A DNA stretch of 44,023 nucleotides from Streptosporangiales bacterium (GCA_009379825.1 WHTA01000050.1:1-44023); one strand, 5' to 3'; shown: positions 18,100 through 27,477, counted from the first letter of the stretch. Notes: generated by a model not told the origin, from the sequence alone. Translations and numbers: made by a program.

Positions 18100-18776
18100 C
18101 GTCGATCTTCCAGCGCGCACTCGGCCCCGACTTCGCCCGGCTGCACCCGCAGCTGCAGCGTCGGTTCGGCGTCGGGCTGGACAACGGCGTGGCGTGCACC
18201 GGCCGCGGCACCATGCGGCGGATCTGGCACGGCAAGCCGTTCGTGCAGCCGTTCCTGCGGCTCGGCGGCACCAGGAACATCCTGCTGCCGCGCCGCGGCC
18301 GGGACGTGCCGTTCGTCATCGAGAACGTGCCGTACGTCGACCCCTACGGGCGGGAGACCGTCTCGTTCGTCCGTACGTTCGCGTTCCCCGGCCAGCGGCC
18401 ACGTCGCTTCGACGCCGCCATGATCTTCAGTGAGGAACGCGGCTGCGTCGTCGACTACCTCGGCACGCACCAGCACCTGGCGACCGACCTGCACCTGTCC
18501 GTGGACGCTTCCGGCGGCCTGCACATCCGGTCGGGCGCACATCGGTTCCGTGAAGGGCCGGTGGACGTACGGGTACCCGATGTCGTCGCCGGCGACGCCC
18601 ACGTGCACGAGTCGTACGACGACGCCGCCGGCCGGTTCCGCATCCGGGTGCGGGTGGAGAACCGCAGGTTCGGCCCGCTGTTCGGGTACGACGGGTCGTT
18701 CGCGGCCGAGTTCGGACCGGCACCGGATGCGCTGCCCGAGCCGCTGCGTCCGGTGCGCGCGGAGGTCCGCGTATGA
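18096..18776 (+). CDS. DUF4166 domain protein
   Basis: 226 residues from a GTG that overlaps the preceding stop. The pattern SIFQRALGPDFARLHPQLQR at the start and RFRIRVRVENRRFGPLFGYD near the end fits the DUF4166 family as I remember it. That family often stands beside SRPBCC-like genes or at the end of saccharopine-dehydrogenase-like proteins. The function is unknown. No signal peptide or membrane segment is seen. The end overlaps the TetR gene in an ATGA. Confidence 0.75.
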   Translation: MTSIFQRALGPDFARLHPQLQRRFGVGLDNGVACTGRGTMRRIWHGKPFVQPFLRLGGTRNILLPRRGRDVPFVIENVPYVDPYGRETVSFVRTFAFPGQRPRRFDAAMIFSEERGCVVDYLGTHQHLATDLHLSVDASGGLHIRSGAHRFREGPVDVRVPDVVAGDAHVHESYDDAAGRFRIRVRVENRRFGPLFGYDGSFAAEFGPAPDALPEPLRPVRAEVRV

Positions 18777-19438
18777 CGGCCGTGAACAGGCGCGGCGACG
18801 ACACCCGCCAGAAGCTGCTCACGGGTGCGCTGAGCTGCCTGACCGAGCACGGCATCGCCGGTGTCTCCGCGCGTACCGTCGCGACGTCCGCCGGCGTCAA
18901 CCAGGCGCTGGTCTTCTACCACTTCGGCAGCGTCGACGAGCTGCTCGCCGCGGCCTGCCGGCACGGCGCGGAAGAGCACGTCGGCAGGTACCGCGCGCGC
19001 TTCGCCGAGGTGACGTCGCTGCAGGAGCTGCTGCAGCTCGGCCGCGAGCTGCATACCGAGGAACACGCCGAGGGCAACGTCGCCGTGCTCGCGCAGCTGC
19101 TCGCCGGCGCGCAGACCGACGCCAGGCTCGCGCCCGCGACCGCCGCCGGGCTCAACCTCTGGATCACGGAGATCGAGCAGGTCCTCGACCGGGTGCTCGC
19201 CGGCTCGCCGCTTGCGGAGGTCCTCGACGTCACGGGGTTCGCCCGCGCGGTCGCGGCCGCGTTCGTCGGGCTCGAGCTGTACGAGGGCGTCGACCCGGCC
19301 GGCAGCGGCGCGGCGATGGCCGCGCTCGACCAGCTCACCGCCGTCGCCGCGGTGCTCGACGAACAAGGCCCGGTGGTCCAGCGGGCGGTGCGCGCGGGCC
19401 TTCGGCGGGGCAGCAGGAAGCGGCGACCTACTCGGTGA
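18773..19438 (+). CDS. TetR-family transcriptional regulator
   Basis: 221 residues. The N-terminal helix-turn-helix is GIAGVSARTVATSAGVNQAL followed by VFYHFGSVDELLAAACRHG, a classical TetR DNA-binding domain. The C-terminal ligand-binding helices are not assignable to a ligand. It is the last gene of the SRPBCC/DUF4166 operon, and the palindrome before that operon is its likely target, giving autorepression. Its end overlaps the converging YbjN gene by 11 bp. Confidence 0.9.
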   Translation: MTAVNRRGDDTRQKLLTGALSCLTEHGIAGVSARTVATSAGVNQALVFYHFGSVDELLAAACRHGAEEHVGRYRARFAEVTSLQELLQLGRELHTEEHAEGNVAVLAQLLAGAQTDARLAPATAAGLNLWITEIEQVLDRVLAGSPLAEVLDVTGFARAVAAAFVGLELYEGVDPAGSGAAMAALDQLTAVAAVLDEQGPVVQRAVRAGLRRGSRKRRPTR

Positions 19439-19913
19439 GGTGACGGAACGCCTGCAGGTTCGCCAGGCTCTCGCCCCGCGACACCCGCCACGCCCACTCC
19501 CGCCTGATGGCGTCGGCGAAGCCGAGCTCGAGCAGCTTGTCGAAGCTGCCGTCGGCGTACTCCACCACACTGCCGAGCACCCGGTCGACCTCCGCGGCCG
19601 TCACCGAGTCGGCCGGGATGTGCCCGACCAGGTAGACGTCACCCAGCTGGTCGATCGCGAAGTACACGCCGTACGCCTTGCGGTTGCGGTCGAGCAGCCA
19701 GCGGTAGGTGGCCGCCTGGTTCTCCTCGGGCGCGCGGATGACGAACGCGTTCACCGACACGCTGTGGTCGCCGACGGCCAGCGAGCAGGTGGTCTTCAGC
19801 TTGTGCGTGCCTGGCAGCGTCACCACGAACGTGCCGGGCTCGGACTCCTCCCAGCCCAGGCCGGCATCCCCGAGCACGGCCCTGATGGTGGCCGCGGCGG
19901 CTGTCTCCGTCAC
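19428..19913 (-). CDS. YbjN-domain protein (type III secretion chaperone-like fold)
   Basis: 161 residues from the GTG of [15 protein letters not shown], which overlaps the mshA stop as GTGA. The YbjN pattern is visible: [55 protein letters not shown] and [20 protein letters not shown]. Its role is unknown. The coupling to mshA is conserved in many actinomycetes, so a link to mycothiol or to cell-wall physiology is possible. Confidence 0.85.
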   Translation of the reverse strand: MTETAAAATIRAVLGDAGLGWEESEPGTFVVTLPGTHKLKTTCSLAVGDHSVSVNAFVIRAPEENQAATYRWLLDRNRKAYGVYFAIDQLGDVYLVGHIPADSVTAAEVDRVLGSVVEYADGSFDKLLELGFADAIRREWAWRVSRGESLANLQAFRHLTE

Positions 19914-21193
19914 GCGGACAAGCCTTGCACGTCGGCGGTGAACGCGCCGATCGTGTCGCGGTACGCGTCGAGCAGTGCCTCGGCCGTCGCGTCCCAGGAG
20001 AACGCCGCCGCGTGCCGTACGGCCGCCCACGCCATCGCCTCGCGCCGGTCGGCGCGGTCGACCAGGTCGGCGACCGGCGCGGCGTAGTGCCGGGGGTCGT
20101 GACCGTCGACGAGCACGCCGGTGCGACCGTCCGCGACGGCCGTCGGCAGGCCGCCTACCCGGGCCGCGACCACCGGCGTGCCGCACGCCTGCGACTCCAG
20201 GGCCACCAGGCCGAACGACTCGCTGTGCGACGGCACGAGGGTGGCGGTCGCCGCGCGGTACCAGTCGGCCAGCCGGGCCGGTGCCACCGCGGGCACGAAC
20301 CGCACCGCGTCGCCGATGCCGCGCGCCCGCGCCTGCCGTACGAGGTCGTCGAGCTGACCGGTGCCCGTGCCGCTCGGGCCGCCCACCACCGCGACGACCA
20401 GCCGGTCGCGCAGCTGCGGACGCTCGGCGAGCAGCTGCGCGGCGGCGTCGACCACCACGTCCGGGCCCTTCAGCGGCTGGACCCGTCCGGCGAACAGCAG
20501 CACGATGGCGTCGCGTTCCAGCCCGAGCGCGCGCCGCGCGGCGGCGGCGCTACCCGGCCGGAAGACATCCAGGTCGACACCGGGATGCACCACAGACGTC
20601 CGCCACGGGTCGGCGTCGTACAACCGCACCAGCTGGTCGGTCTCGTCGGTGGTGTTGCCCACCAGCCGGTCCGCCGCGGCGACCACCTGGGACTCGCCGA
20701 TCTCCCGCGCGGCCGGCTCCGGGCGGTCGCCGTCGGCCAGCGACAGGTTCTTCACCCTCGCCATGGTGTGCATGCTGTGCACAAGCGGCACCCGCCAGCG
20801 TTCCTTCGCCACCCAGCCCACCTGGCCGGAGAGCCAGTAGTGCGAGTGCACCAGGTCGTAGTGGCCTGGCCGCTGCCTGGCCTCGGCGCGCAGCACACCC
20901 ACGGTGAACGCGCACAGCTGCCCGGCTAGGTCCTCCTTCGCCAGCCCCTCGTACGGGCCGGCGAGCAGGTGGTTGACGGTGACCCCCGGCGCCACGTCCA
21001 CCCGCGGTGGCAGCTCGCTGGACGTCGCCCTGGTGAAGATCTCCACCTCGACGCCGGCCACCGCGAGCCGCTTCGCGACTTCGAGCACGTAGACGTTCAT
21101 CCCGCCGGCGTCACCGTTGCCGGGGCCGTCGAGCGGGGACGTGTGCACGGAGAGCATGGCCACTCGTCGTGGCGTCACTGACGGCAACGGCAC
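19910..21193 (-). CDS. mshA: D-inositol-3-phosphate glycosyltransferase (mycothiol synthesis)
   Basis: First enzyme of mycothiol synthesis: transfers N-acetylglucosamine from UDP-GlcNAc to 1-L-inositol 1-phosphate. 427 residues, GT-B fold, family GT4. The acceptor-site loop [19 protein letters not shown] is diagnostic for MshA. The donor site has [19 protein letters not shown] and the E-x7-E motif [19 protein letters not shown]. The YbjN gene follows with a 4-bp overlap. The last enzyme, MshD, lies 22 kb away. Confidence 0.96.
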   Translation of the reverse strand: MPLPSVTPRRVAMLSVHTSPLDGPGNGDAGGMNVYVLEVAKRLAVAGVEVEIFTRATSSELPPRVDVAPGVTVNHLLAGPYEGLAKEDLAGQLCAFTVGVLRAEARQRPGHYDLVHSHYWLSGQVGWVAKERWRVPLVHSMHTMARVKNLSLADGDRPEPAAREIGESQVVAAADRLVGNTTDETDQLVRLYDADPWRTSVVHPGVDLDVFRPGSAAAARRALGLERDAIVLLFAGRVQPLKGPDVVVDAAAQLLAERPQLRDRLVVAVVGGPSGTGTGQLDDLVRQARARGIGDAVRFVPAVAPARLADWYRAATATLVPSHSESFGLVALESQACGTPVVAARVGGLPTAVADGRTGVLVDGHDPRHYAAPVADLVDRADRREAMAWAAVRHAAAFSWDATAEALLDAYRDTIGAFTADVQGLSA

Positions 21194-21334
21194 CGAATCA
21201 CCTCGACACCGACAACCAACGGCGCGGCGTGCCGCATTCCCACCCGCTCACTCCGCGAGACGCCAGGGGGTGCGCACTCGCCGCCGCCTGAGAACATGGC
21301 GGGGTCCTACAGGGCGGGTGAGCGAGGTGGATGG

Positions 21335-22081
21335 ATGAGCAGCCGACGCGCAGTGGTGACCGGCGCGAGCACCGGCATCGGGTACGCGACCGCGCGACAG
21401 CTCGCCGCGGCCGGCTTCGAGGTCGTCGCCGTCGCGCGGCGCAAGGAACGGCTGGACGCGCTCGCCGCCGAGGTGGGGCCGCAGCTCACGCCGTTGCCGT
21501 GCGACATCACCGACGACGCGGACCTGGAGCGGCTGGTCGAGGTCGCCGGCGACTGCCACGTGCTGGTGAACAACGCAGGCGGCGCGCGCGGCCAGGACCC
21601 GGTCGAGCACGCCAAGGACGACGACTGGCAGTTCATGTACGACGCGAACGTGCTGGGCACCATGCGGGTGACCCGTGCGCTGTTGCCGGCGCTCGAACGC
21701 ACCGGCGACGGCTACGTCGTGATCGTCAGCTCGATCGCCGGCCACGAGGTCTACCCGGGTGGCGCCGGCTACCACGCGGCGAAGTACGCGCAGGCGGCGA
21801 TGGCGAAGACGCTGCGGCTTGAGCTGGTCGGCCGGCCGGTCCGGGTCACCGAGGTGGCGCCCGGCATGGTGCGTACCGAGGAGTTCTCGCTGAGCCGCTT
21901 CGACGGCGACAAGGAACGGGCGGAGAAGGTGTACGCGGGCGTCGCGGAGCCACTGGTCGCCGACGACGTGGCCGACTGCATCAGCTGGTGCGTGACCCGC
22001 CCGTCGCACGTCAACGTGGACCTGCTGGTGGTGAAGCCCCGCGCCCAGGCGGACGGCAGGACCGTCCACCGCGACCTCTGA
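21335..22081 (+). CDS. Short-chain dehydrogenase/reductase
   Basis: 248 residues, classical SDR with a Rossmann fold. The cofactor motif is TGASTGIGYATARQLA, the NNAG motif is VLVNNAGGARGQ, the catalytic serine lies in VIVSSIAGHE and the Y-x-x-x-K in YHAAKYA. The pattern ARRKERL after the second strand (basic residues) suggests NADP(H). It resembles the YdfG/serine-dehydrogenase-like group that oxidises beta-hydroxy acids, but the substrate is not certain. The ATG follows a weak GAGG site. Confidence 0.9.
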   Translation: MSSRRAVVTGASTGIGYATARQLAAAGFEVVAVARRKERLDALAAEVGPQLTPLPCDITDDADLERLVEVAGDCHVLVNNAGGARGQDPVEHAKDDDWQFMYDANVLGTMRVTRALLPALERTGDGYVVIVSSIAGHEVYPGGAGYHAAKYAQAAMAKTLRLELVGRPVRVTEVAPGMVRTEEFSLSRFDGDKERAEKVYAGVAEPLVADDVADCISWCVTRPSHVNVDLLVVKPRAQADGRTVHRDL

Positions 22082-22092
22082 CCCGCGCCGCG

Positions 22093-22830
22093 TCAGTCGA
22101 CGACGCGGATCCGGCAGCGGCGGAAGCCCTTGCCCTTGTTCTCCACCTTCGCCAGCTCGATCCTGCCGATCTGCCTGGTGGACGCGACGTGCGTGCCACC
22201 GTCGGCCTGGGTGTCGAGGCCGGCGATGTCGATGATCCGCACCTGCTCGATGCCGGGCGGCAACAGGTTCTGCGCGGTGCGGATGATGTCGGGGATCTGG
22301 AACGCCTCGTCGGACGGCAGTACCTTCACGTCGATGCGGCGGTCCGCGTGCACCTCGGCGTTGCACGCCTCCACGATGTGCTCGCGGAAGCCGTCGGGTA
22401 GCTCGGGCAGGTTGAAGTCCATCCGCGCGACGCCGGGCTCCATGTTGCCGCCGGTGACGAGTGCGCCGTAGTCGCGGAACACCACGCCGCACAGCACGTG
22501 CAGGCCGGAGTGCGTGCGCATCAGCATGCTGCGCCGCTCGTCCGCGACGGCGCCCCGTACGGCCGTACCGACCGGCGGCAGCGGGTCACCCTCACGGGGC
22601 ACCAGGTAGAGGTCGTCGCCCTTACGCACGCCGTCGATGTGCGTCTCGACGCCACCCCACAGCAACACGCCCTCATCCGGCGGCTGACCACCACCACCGG
22701 GATAGAAGGCCGACCGGTCCAACACGATGCCGTCCTCGGACACATCCAGGACGGTCGCGTCCCACTCCCTGACGTCCGCATCGAACACCTCGAGCCGATG
22801 TGTACGGCCCATCCGGTCGGTGTCAGCCAT
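22093..22830 (-). CDS. Alanyl-tRNA editing protein (AlaX-like)
   Basis: 245 residues from an ATG five bases after GGGGAGGG. It is a free-standing copy of the AlaRS editing domain that hydrolyses Ser-tRNA(Ala) or Gly-tRNA(Ala). The N-terminal part has the AlaX entrance (FYPGGGGQPPDEG); the zinc/catalytic motif HxxxH is in THSGLHVLCGV, and the second zinc site would be around TQADGGTHVASTRQIG, where a His takes the place of the usual Cys-x3-His start. Protein synthesis quality control in the cytosol. Confidence 0.87.
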   Translation of the reverse strand: MADTDRMGRTHRLEVFDADVREWDATVLDVSEDGIVLDRSAFYPGGGGQPPDEGVLLWGGVETHIDGVRKGDDLYLVPREGDPLPPVGTAVRGAVADERRSMLMRTHSGLHVLCGVVFRDYGALVTGGNMEPGVARMDFNLPELPDGFREHIVEACNAEVHADRRIDVKVLPSDEAFQIPDIIRTAQNLLPPGIEQVRIIDIAGLDTQADGGTHVASTRQIGRIELAKVENKGKGFRRCRIRVVD

Positions 22831-22975
22831 CCCAGCCCTCCCCACGACGCTCGCTCGGACGGCAAGTATCCCTCCTCCCACCACGAGCCCTGCCAGCAGC
22901 TGCGCAGCTTCCGGCAGGAGTTGAGACTTTTACCCACCTTGCCCATGTCCAGCTCGAGCAAAGTGCCAATTAACA

Positions 22976-22995
22976 CTTCAATGAGAAAATTGAAG
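22976..22995. repeat. AT-rich inverted repeat before a small gene
   Basis: CTTCAAT and ATTGAAG flank six bases (GAGAAA). The stretch 22925-22995 is much richer in A/T than its surroundings. It lies 27 bp before a small gene and may be its operator or an mRNA hairpin. Confidence 0.5.
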
Positions 22996-23022
22996 GCGAG
23001 GAAGCCGAGGGAGGAGTGCCCG

Positions 23023-23229
23023 ATGAAGTTCGTGCTCGAGGTCGACATGGACGGGTTCGACGGGAAGGCCGAGCGCGAGCTCGGCCGCATTCTGCGGTAC
23101 TGGGCGGGCAACGTACGCCACTTCGCCCTGGCGCCCGGGGACGGTTCGGTCGTGTACGACTCGGGCTACCGGGAGGTCGGTCACTGGACCATCACCGACC
23201 AAGCCGGCCACGTGACCGCACCTCAGTAG
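23023..23229 (+). CDS. Small conserved-type protein of 68 residues
   Basis: Starts MKFVLEVDMDGFDGKAEREL and continues LGRILRYWAGNVRHFALAPG, then HWTITDQ. The ATG follows GGGAGGAG by six bases, a strong ribosome site. No signal peptide or membrane segment. I recall short actinobacterial proteins with a similar start but no function for them. The 192-bp region upstream is AT-rich and has an inverted repeat. Its stop overlaps the natural end of the converging glycosyltransferase gene by 7 bp. Confidence 0.7.
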   Translation: MKFVLEVDMDGFDGKAERELGRILRYWAGNVRHFALAPGDGSVVYDSGYREVGHWTITDQAGHVTAPQ

Positions 23230-24708
23230 TAGTGCCGCAGCCGCGGCCAGAGCGCGGACCACGGTTCGCGCGCACCGGCACAGAGCACGACCAGCGGCGC
23301 CGTGCTCCTCGTTGGCCAGGCCCGCGGCGTTGTGGTGGGTGGCCAGCTGCCGGCAGCCGGTGAACCACCGCCGCAGCCCACGGTCATCGCGTTGGTGCAC
23401 CAGCAGCACCGGCCCGGACGCGGCGTCCGGCGGTCGGCGCCAGTCGGCGAACGACATGTGGCCGGAGTACGGGCGCGGCAACCCGTGCCGCGGTCCGTAC
23501 ACCCAGATCGCACCCGCCTGCCCGTAGTTGTCGGTGAGGATCACCGCGCCGTCGCGCCGGCCGCCGGGCACCTGTCGCCAGCCGGCCGCCACGGTCGCCA
23601 CCAGCCCGGGCCAGCCGTACTGCTCGCCGGTCTCCTTGTTGACGGCGAGCACGCCGGCGTCGTCCAGTGCCGCCGGCGGCAGCACCGGCAACCCGATCAC
23701 CGCGGTGGCGACGACCGTCGTGCCGACGACGAACCCGGCGAGCATGCGGCGCAGCGCCACCCGACCACGCCGTAACCACGCGAGCGTCGGCTCCACCCCG
23801 GCGGCGAGCAGCACCACGAGCAGCGGCAGCACGTAGTACGACTTGCCGCCGGCGACCAGGGCGACCGCGCACGCGACGGGGTACGCCGCCGCGACCGCAC
23901 GCAACCGCCGCAACGCACCTTCGCGGAAGAACCGCACCAGCCCGGCCAGCCAGACCGGCACGAAGCCCGGCGAGAGGTACAGCAGCTGCTCGGGGACGAA
24001 GCCGATCCGGTTCTCCGCGCCGTCGTCGGCGCTGATCCCGCCGGCCACCGTGAGCTGCGGCCAGCCGTTGGCCGCCTGCCACCACAGGTTCGGCGCCGCG
24101 ATACCGAGCGCCACGACGATCCCGACCGGCAGCCACCAGGTGCGCAGCACGTCACGCGGACCGAGCGTCAGCAGCGCGACGGCGACGCTGCCGACGAGCA
24201 GCACGATCAGGTACTTGTTCAGGAACGCCACGCCGACCACCGCGCCGGCCGCGACCCACCAGCGGCCGTCGCCGGTACGCAGCACACGTAGCAACAGCCA
24301 GCAGGCGAGCAGCCAGCACAGCAGGTCGAACGTGGCGGTGGACAGCATGTGGCCGACCACCACCAGGTAGCTCGATACCGCCGCACAGCCCGCCGCCACC
24401 AGCTGCGCCGCCGCGTGCCCGCCGAGCTCGCGGGCGATGAGCGCGACGACCACCACCGTGGCGACGGTGGCCAGCGTCGCCGGCACCCGCAGCGCGACCG
24501 GCGTGTCCCCGAGCAGCACGCTGGCCAACCGCGCGACCAACGGCGTCAGCGGTGGCTGGTCGACGTGACCGAGCGCCGGGTGCTGCCCCGCCACGACGAA
24601 GTAGAGCTCGTCCCTGTGGAACCCGTACCGCGGCGAGCAACCGGTGAGCACGGCCGCCACGGCGACGCAGACGAGGGTCAGTGGACGCCAGGCGAACGGG
24701 GGCAGCAT
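23223..24708 (-). pseudogene. GT39/ArnT-like membrane glycosyltransferase with a -1 frameshift
   Basis: About 495 residues if the frame is restored. The N-terminal half has the ArnT/PMT pattern: GFHRDELYFVVAGQHPALGH (with the catalytic D/E), VDQPPLTPLVARLA, then about ten membrane helices and GPRHGLPRPYSGHMSFADWR. The frame carrying this reads up to LANEEHGA and then runs on past the normal end. A neighbouring frame continues LVVLCAGAREPWSALWPRL and stops at RHYY, which is how these proteins usually end. One base is missing near 23296-23301 (GGCGCC context). It may be a real mutation or a sequencing error. The ATG start has TACCGT seven bases upstream. The donor is probably a polyprenyl-phosphate sugar and the product unknown. 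Confidence 0.75.
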
Positions 24709-25037
24709 GCGCTTTACGGTAATCAGCTTGCTCGCCCGCGGGACGAGTACGCGCACACTACCGACAGCAGCAGCACCAAGACGATGCGTAACTTAGCTTC
24801 ACGTGATCCCTTGCGCCAGGTGCTCGGCGACACACAAACTCGGGCGTGGCGGTACGCCGAAGTGGTGCCCAACTCGGCATCGGCCCTCGGGGGAAACAGC
24901 CAAGAGTCAGCCCTCAGCTCGCCGCCTGTGTCGACCCGGGGTCCTACGTCGTGTGGTGCTTCGGCCGGGGTCGCGCCTCGCCCGTCGAGCACCCAGGCAG
25001 GCGGGGCGCGGCCACCGCGACCCGCGCCGTCACGTCG
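24709..25037. other. Gap of 329 bp without a confident gene
   Basis: The glycosyltransferase promoter (-10 TACCGT, 24716-24721, minus strand) lies at its left edge. An open minus-strand frame (24723-24992) would encode a short peptide with a hydrophobic end (LRIVLVLLLSVVCAYSS), but it has no ribosome site and covers that promoter, so I do not call it. Nothing else stands out. Confidence 0.4.
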
Positions 25038-25544
25038 CTACGCGAACGCGCTGGCGAACGCCTCGTACGCCGGCTGGTCGAACAGCACGAAGCGCACCTC
25101 GGACACCTTCGTGTCCGCATCCCGCACCGCGCCCACGGCGATCCGCGCCGCGTCCGCTACCGGGTAGCGGTACACACCCGTGGAGATGGCCGGGAACGCG
25201 ATCGTCCGTACGCCGAGCTCGTCGGCGAGCCGCAGCGCCTCGCGGTGACAGGACGCGAGCTGGTCGGCCCTGTCGTCGTCGTCCGAGTAGACCGGGCCGA
25301 CGGTGTGGATGACCCACGTCGCCGCCAGGTCGCCTGCGGTCGTGGCCACGGCCTTGCCGACCGGCAGGCCGTCGGGGTAGTCGGTGCGCCTGATGTCCTG
25401 ACACTCGCGCAGGATGAGCGGGCCACCCTTGCGGTGGATCGCGCCGTCCACGCCGCCACCGCCGAGCAACGACGAGTTCGCTGCGTTGACCAAGGCGTCG
25501 ACTCGCTGCTCGGTGATATCACCTTGCACCAGGCTCAGCTCCAT
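25038..25544 (-). CDS. Macrodomain protein, O-acetyl-ADP-ribose deacetylase-like
   Basis: 168 residues forming one macrodomain of the MacroD/YmdB type, which hydrolyses O-acetyl-ADP-ribose or removes ADP-ribose from acidic residues. The catalytic segment NAANSSLLGGGGVDGAIH is intact, as are the ADP-ribose binding pieces VIHTVGPVYSDD and the phosphate loop FPAISTGVYRYP. The ATG start follows a GTCGGGG stretch. Cytosolic. It stands alone on the minus strand between two unrelated genes. Confidence 0.93.
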   Translation of the reverse strand: MELSLVQGDITEQRVDALVNAANSSLLGGGGVDGAIHRKGGPLILRECQDIRRTDYPDGLPVGKAVATTAGDLAATWVIHTVGPVYSDDDDRADQLASCHREALRLADELGVRTIAFPAISTGVYRYPVADAARIAVGAVRDADTKVSEVRFVLFDQPAYEAFASAFA

Positions 25545-25704
25545 ACCCCGACGGTAGTCCAGGCACCGGACGTGGTCCGAGCCGGCCGGACGAGACGGTC
25601 GCCACATTTTCGGCCCCGCCACGCCGGCGCGGCGGGTGCCTCCGCGGCCTTCACTGTGCGTCCGCCCTGGTTGATGGCCACCCAAAAGGGGATCAGACTC
25701 ACAG

Positions 25705-25735
25705 TGCCTGTCGAACTACGCAACGTCGACAGGCA
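25705..25735. repeat. 10-bp inverted repeat in the GH25 gene leader
   Basis: TGCCTGTCGA and TCGACAGGCA flank an 11-base spacer, 31 bp before the start codon. It could be an mRNA hairpin close to the ribosome site or an operator. Confidence 0.6.
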
Positions 25736-25766
25736 GGTGCCACGCTCTACCCCCAAGGAGCCCTCG

Positions 25767-26636
25767 ATGACCTTCCCGACCCCAGGTTCCCGACAACCCA
25801 AGCAGCGCCTCGCGCTGCTCGCCGCCGGCCTGTTGACCTGTGCCGCCACCTTCACCGCCCTCCCGGCCGCGAACGCGGACGAGGGGCACAACGGCAAGTT
25901 CCGGCTGGGCGACCCGAAGGAGCACTACATGGGCTCCCAGGTCGCCGAGCACGAAGGAGACGGCGCGGGCGCCGGCAGCAGCACCAAGCAGGACAACAAC
26001 ACCTACGCGTCGGTGCAGGGCAACGACGTCAGCCACTGGCAGGGCGACATCAACTGGCCGGCCGTCTACGACGACGGCGCGCGGTTCACCTACATCAAGG
26101 CGACCGAGGGCACGTCGTACCGCGACCCGAAGTTCGCCGACAACTACGTCGGCTCGTACAACGCCGGCTTCGTCCGCGGCGCCTACCACTTCGCGCGGCC
26201 GGACGGTGCCAGCGGCGGCGCGCAGGCGAACTACTTCGCCGACCACGGCGGCGCCTGGTCGGCCGACAACCAGACGCTGCCCGGCGTGCTCGACATCGAG
26301 TATGCGCCGAGCGGTGACGCCTGCTACGGCCTCGGCCAGTCGGCCATGCGCAACTGGATAGCCGACTTCATCAACACGTACCACGACCGCACCGGGCGGT
26401 GGGCGGTCATCTACACCACCACCAGCTGGTGGAAGCAGTGCACCGGCAACTACGGCGGCTTCGCCGACAACAACCCGCTGTGGATCGCCAGGTGGGCGAG
26501 CAGTCCGGGTGAGCTGCCCAACGGCTGGAGCTACTACACCTTCTGGCAGACCGACAACGAGGGCAGGTACCCGGGCGACCAGGACGTCTTCAACGGGTCC
26601 TACGACCGGCTGCGGGTACTCGCGAACAACGGCTGA
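25767..26636 (+). CDS. Secreted GH25 muramidase (lysozyme)
   Basis: 289 residues with AAGGAG six bases before the ATG. The signal peptide RLALLAAGLLTCAATFTALP ends near PAANA-DEG. A linker of about 55 residues (rich in G, E and K) leads to one glycosyl hydrolase 25 domain: GNDVSHWQGDINWPAVYDDG holds the first catalytic-site aspartate, FTYIKATEGTSYRDPKF and FVRGAYHFARPD line the groove, and LPGVLDIEYAP carries the D-x-E catalytic pair. It cleaves the MurNAc-GlcNAc bond in peptidoglycan outside the cell. No separate wall-binding domain is seen. Confidence 0.93.
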   Translation: MTFPTPGSRQPKQRLALLAAGLLTCAATFTALPAANADEGHNGKFRLGDPKEHYMGSQVAEHEGDGAGAGSSTKQDNNTYASVQGNDVSHWQGDINWPAVYDDGARFTYIKATEGTSYRDPKFADNYVGSYNAGFVRGAYHFARPDGASGGAQANYFADHGGAWSADNQTLPGVLDIEYAPSGDACYGLGQSAMRNWIADFINTYHDRTGRWAVIYTTTSWWKQCTGNYGGFADNNPLWIARWASSPGELPNGWSYYTFWQTDNEGRYPGDQDVFNGSYDRLRVLANNG

Positions 26637-26657
26637 GGCTGGACCGACGGCGGTGCG

Positions 26658-27463
26658 TCAGTGTTCGCCGAAGAACTCGGTGAGCACTGCACGCACCTCC
26701 GCCCGGCCGGACCACAGGGCGTCCGGCGAACTCAGTACGTGCAGCTGCCCCGCCGGCAGCAGCTCGGCCAGCTCCTTCGCCACCTCGAGCGGGTGCAGTG
26801 GATCGTCCGGCTGCCCGACGACGAGGACCGGCGCGCGTACGCGCCGCAGCGCCTCGCGGTCGGTGACTGGCGCCGCCTGCGGGAACGTACGCAACGCCAT
26901 GGCCAGCTGGTCGGGACTGCCCGTCCCGACCAGGTACTCGGCCAACCGCCGGTAGTGCTCACCGACCTCGGGGAGCCTGCCGACGGCGGCCGGCTGTGCG
27001 GCCACCAGCGACCGCGCCACGCCGGACACGTCCGCGCCATCCGCGTAGCCAGTGACGCCCAGATCGCCTGCGCCACGCCGCCGCGGGGTGCGTTCACCGC
27101 GGCGGGAAACAGGAGTGCGACGCGGTCGAACCGGTCGGGCTCGGCCGCAAGCAGCGACATGATGGCGCCGGCCCCCAGCGAGATCCCCAGCGCCCTGGTG
27201 GCCGCGACATGGTCGGCGACGGCGGCGAGCTCGCCGGCGAGCGCCCGGTAGTCCCACCGACCGTCCCCGGCCCGGCTGCGGCCGTGCCCGCGGAAGTGCA
27301 GGAACGCCGCCGTCCCCGGGACGCCGCCGGCCAGCGGCCGGGTCTGGGCGATCGAACCGAGCACGCCGTGCGCGTAGACCGTCACCGGGCTACCGGTGCG
27401 GGTGACCAGGTACTCGACGGCGCCGCCGCCGTGCTCGATCAGCTCGGTGCGCGGTGGACGCAT
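26658..27463 (-). pseudogene. Alpha/beta hydrolase with a frameshift
   Basis: About 268 residues if the frame is restored. One frame gives the N-terminal half from MRPPRTELIEHGGGAVEYLV, through VTVYAHGVLGSIAQTRPLAG, FRGHGRSRAGDGRWDY and the nucleophile elbow GISLGAGAIMSL. A second frame gives the C-terminal half: APVLVVGQPDDPLHPLEVAK (acid residue) and AGQLHVLSSPDALWSGRAEV. The join lies near 27031-27045 (GGCGCG context) and needs one additional base. The restored protein would be a complete hydrolase of the pimeloyl-ester/haloperoxidase type with unknown substrate. Either a mutation or a sequencing error. Confidence 0.72.
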
Positions 27464-27477
27464 CGCGCCCCGGCAGC

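Noticed and set aside
24723-24992. Possible 89-residue minus-strand gene
   Set aside because: No ribosome site, covers the -10 box of the GT39 gene, and no recognisable domain apart from a short hydrophobic stretch.
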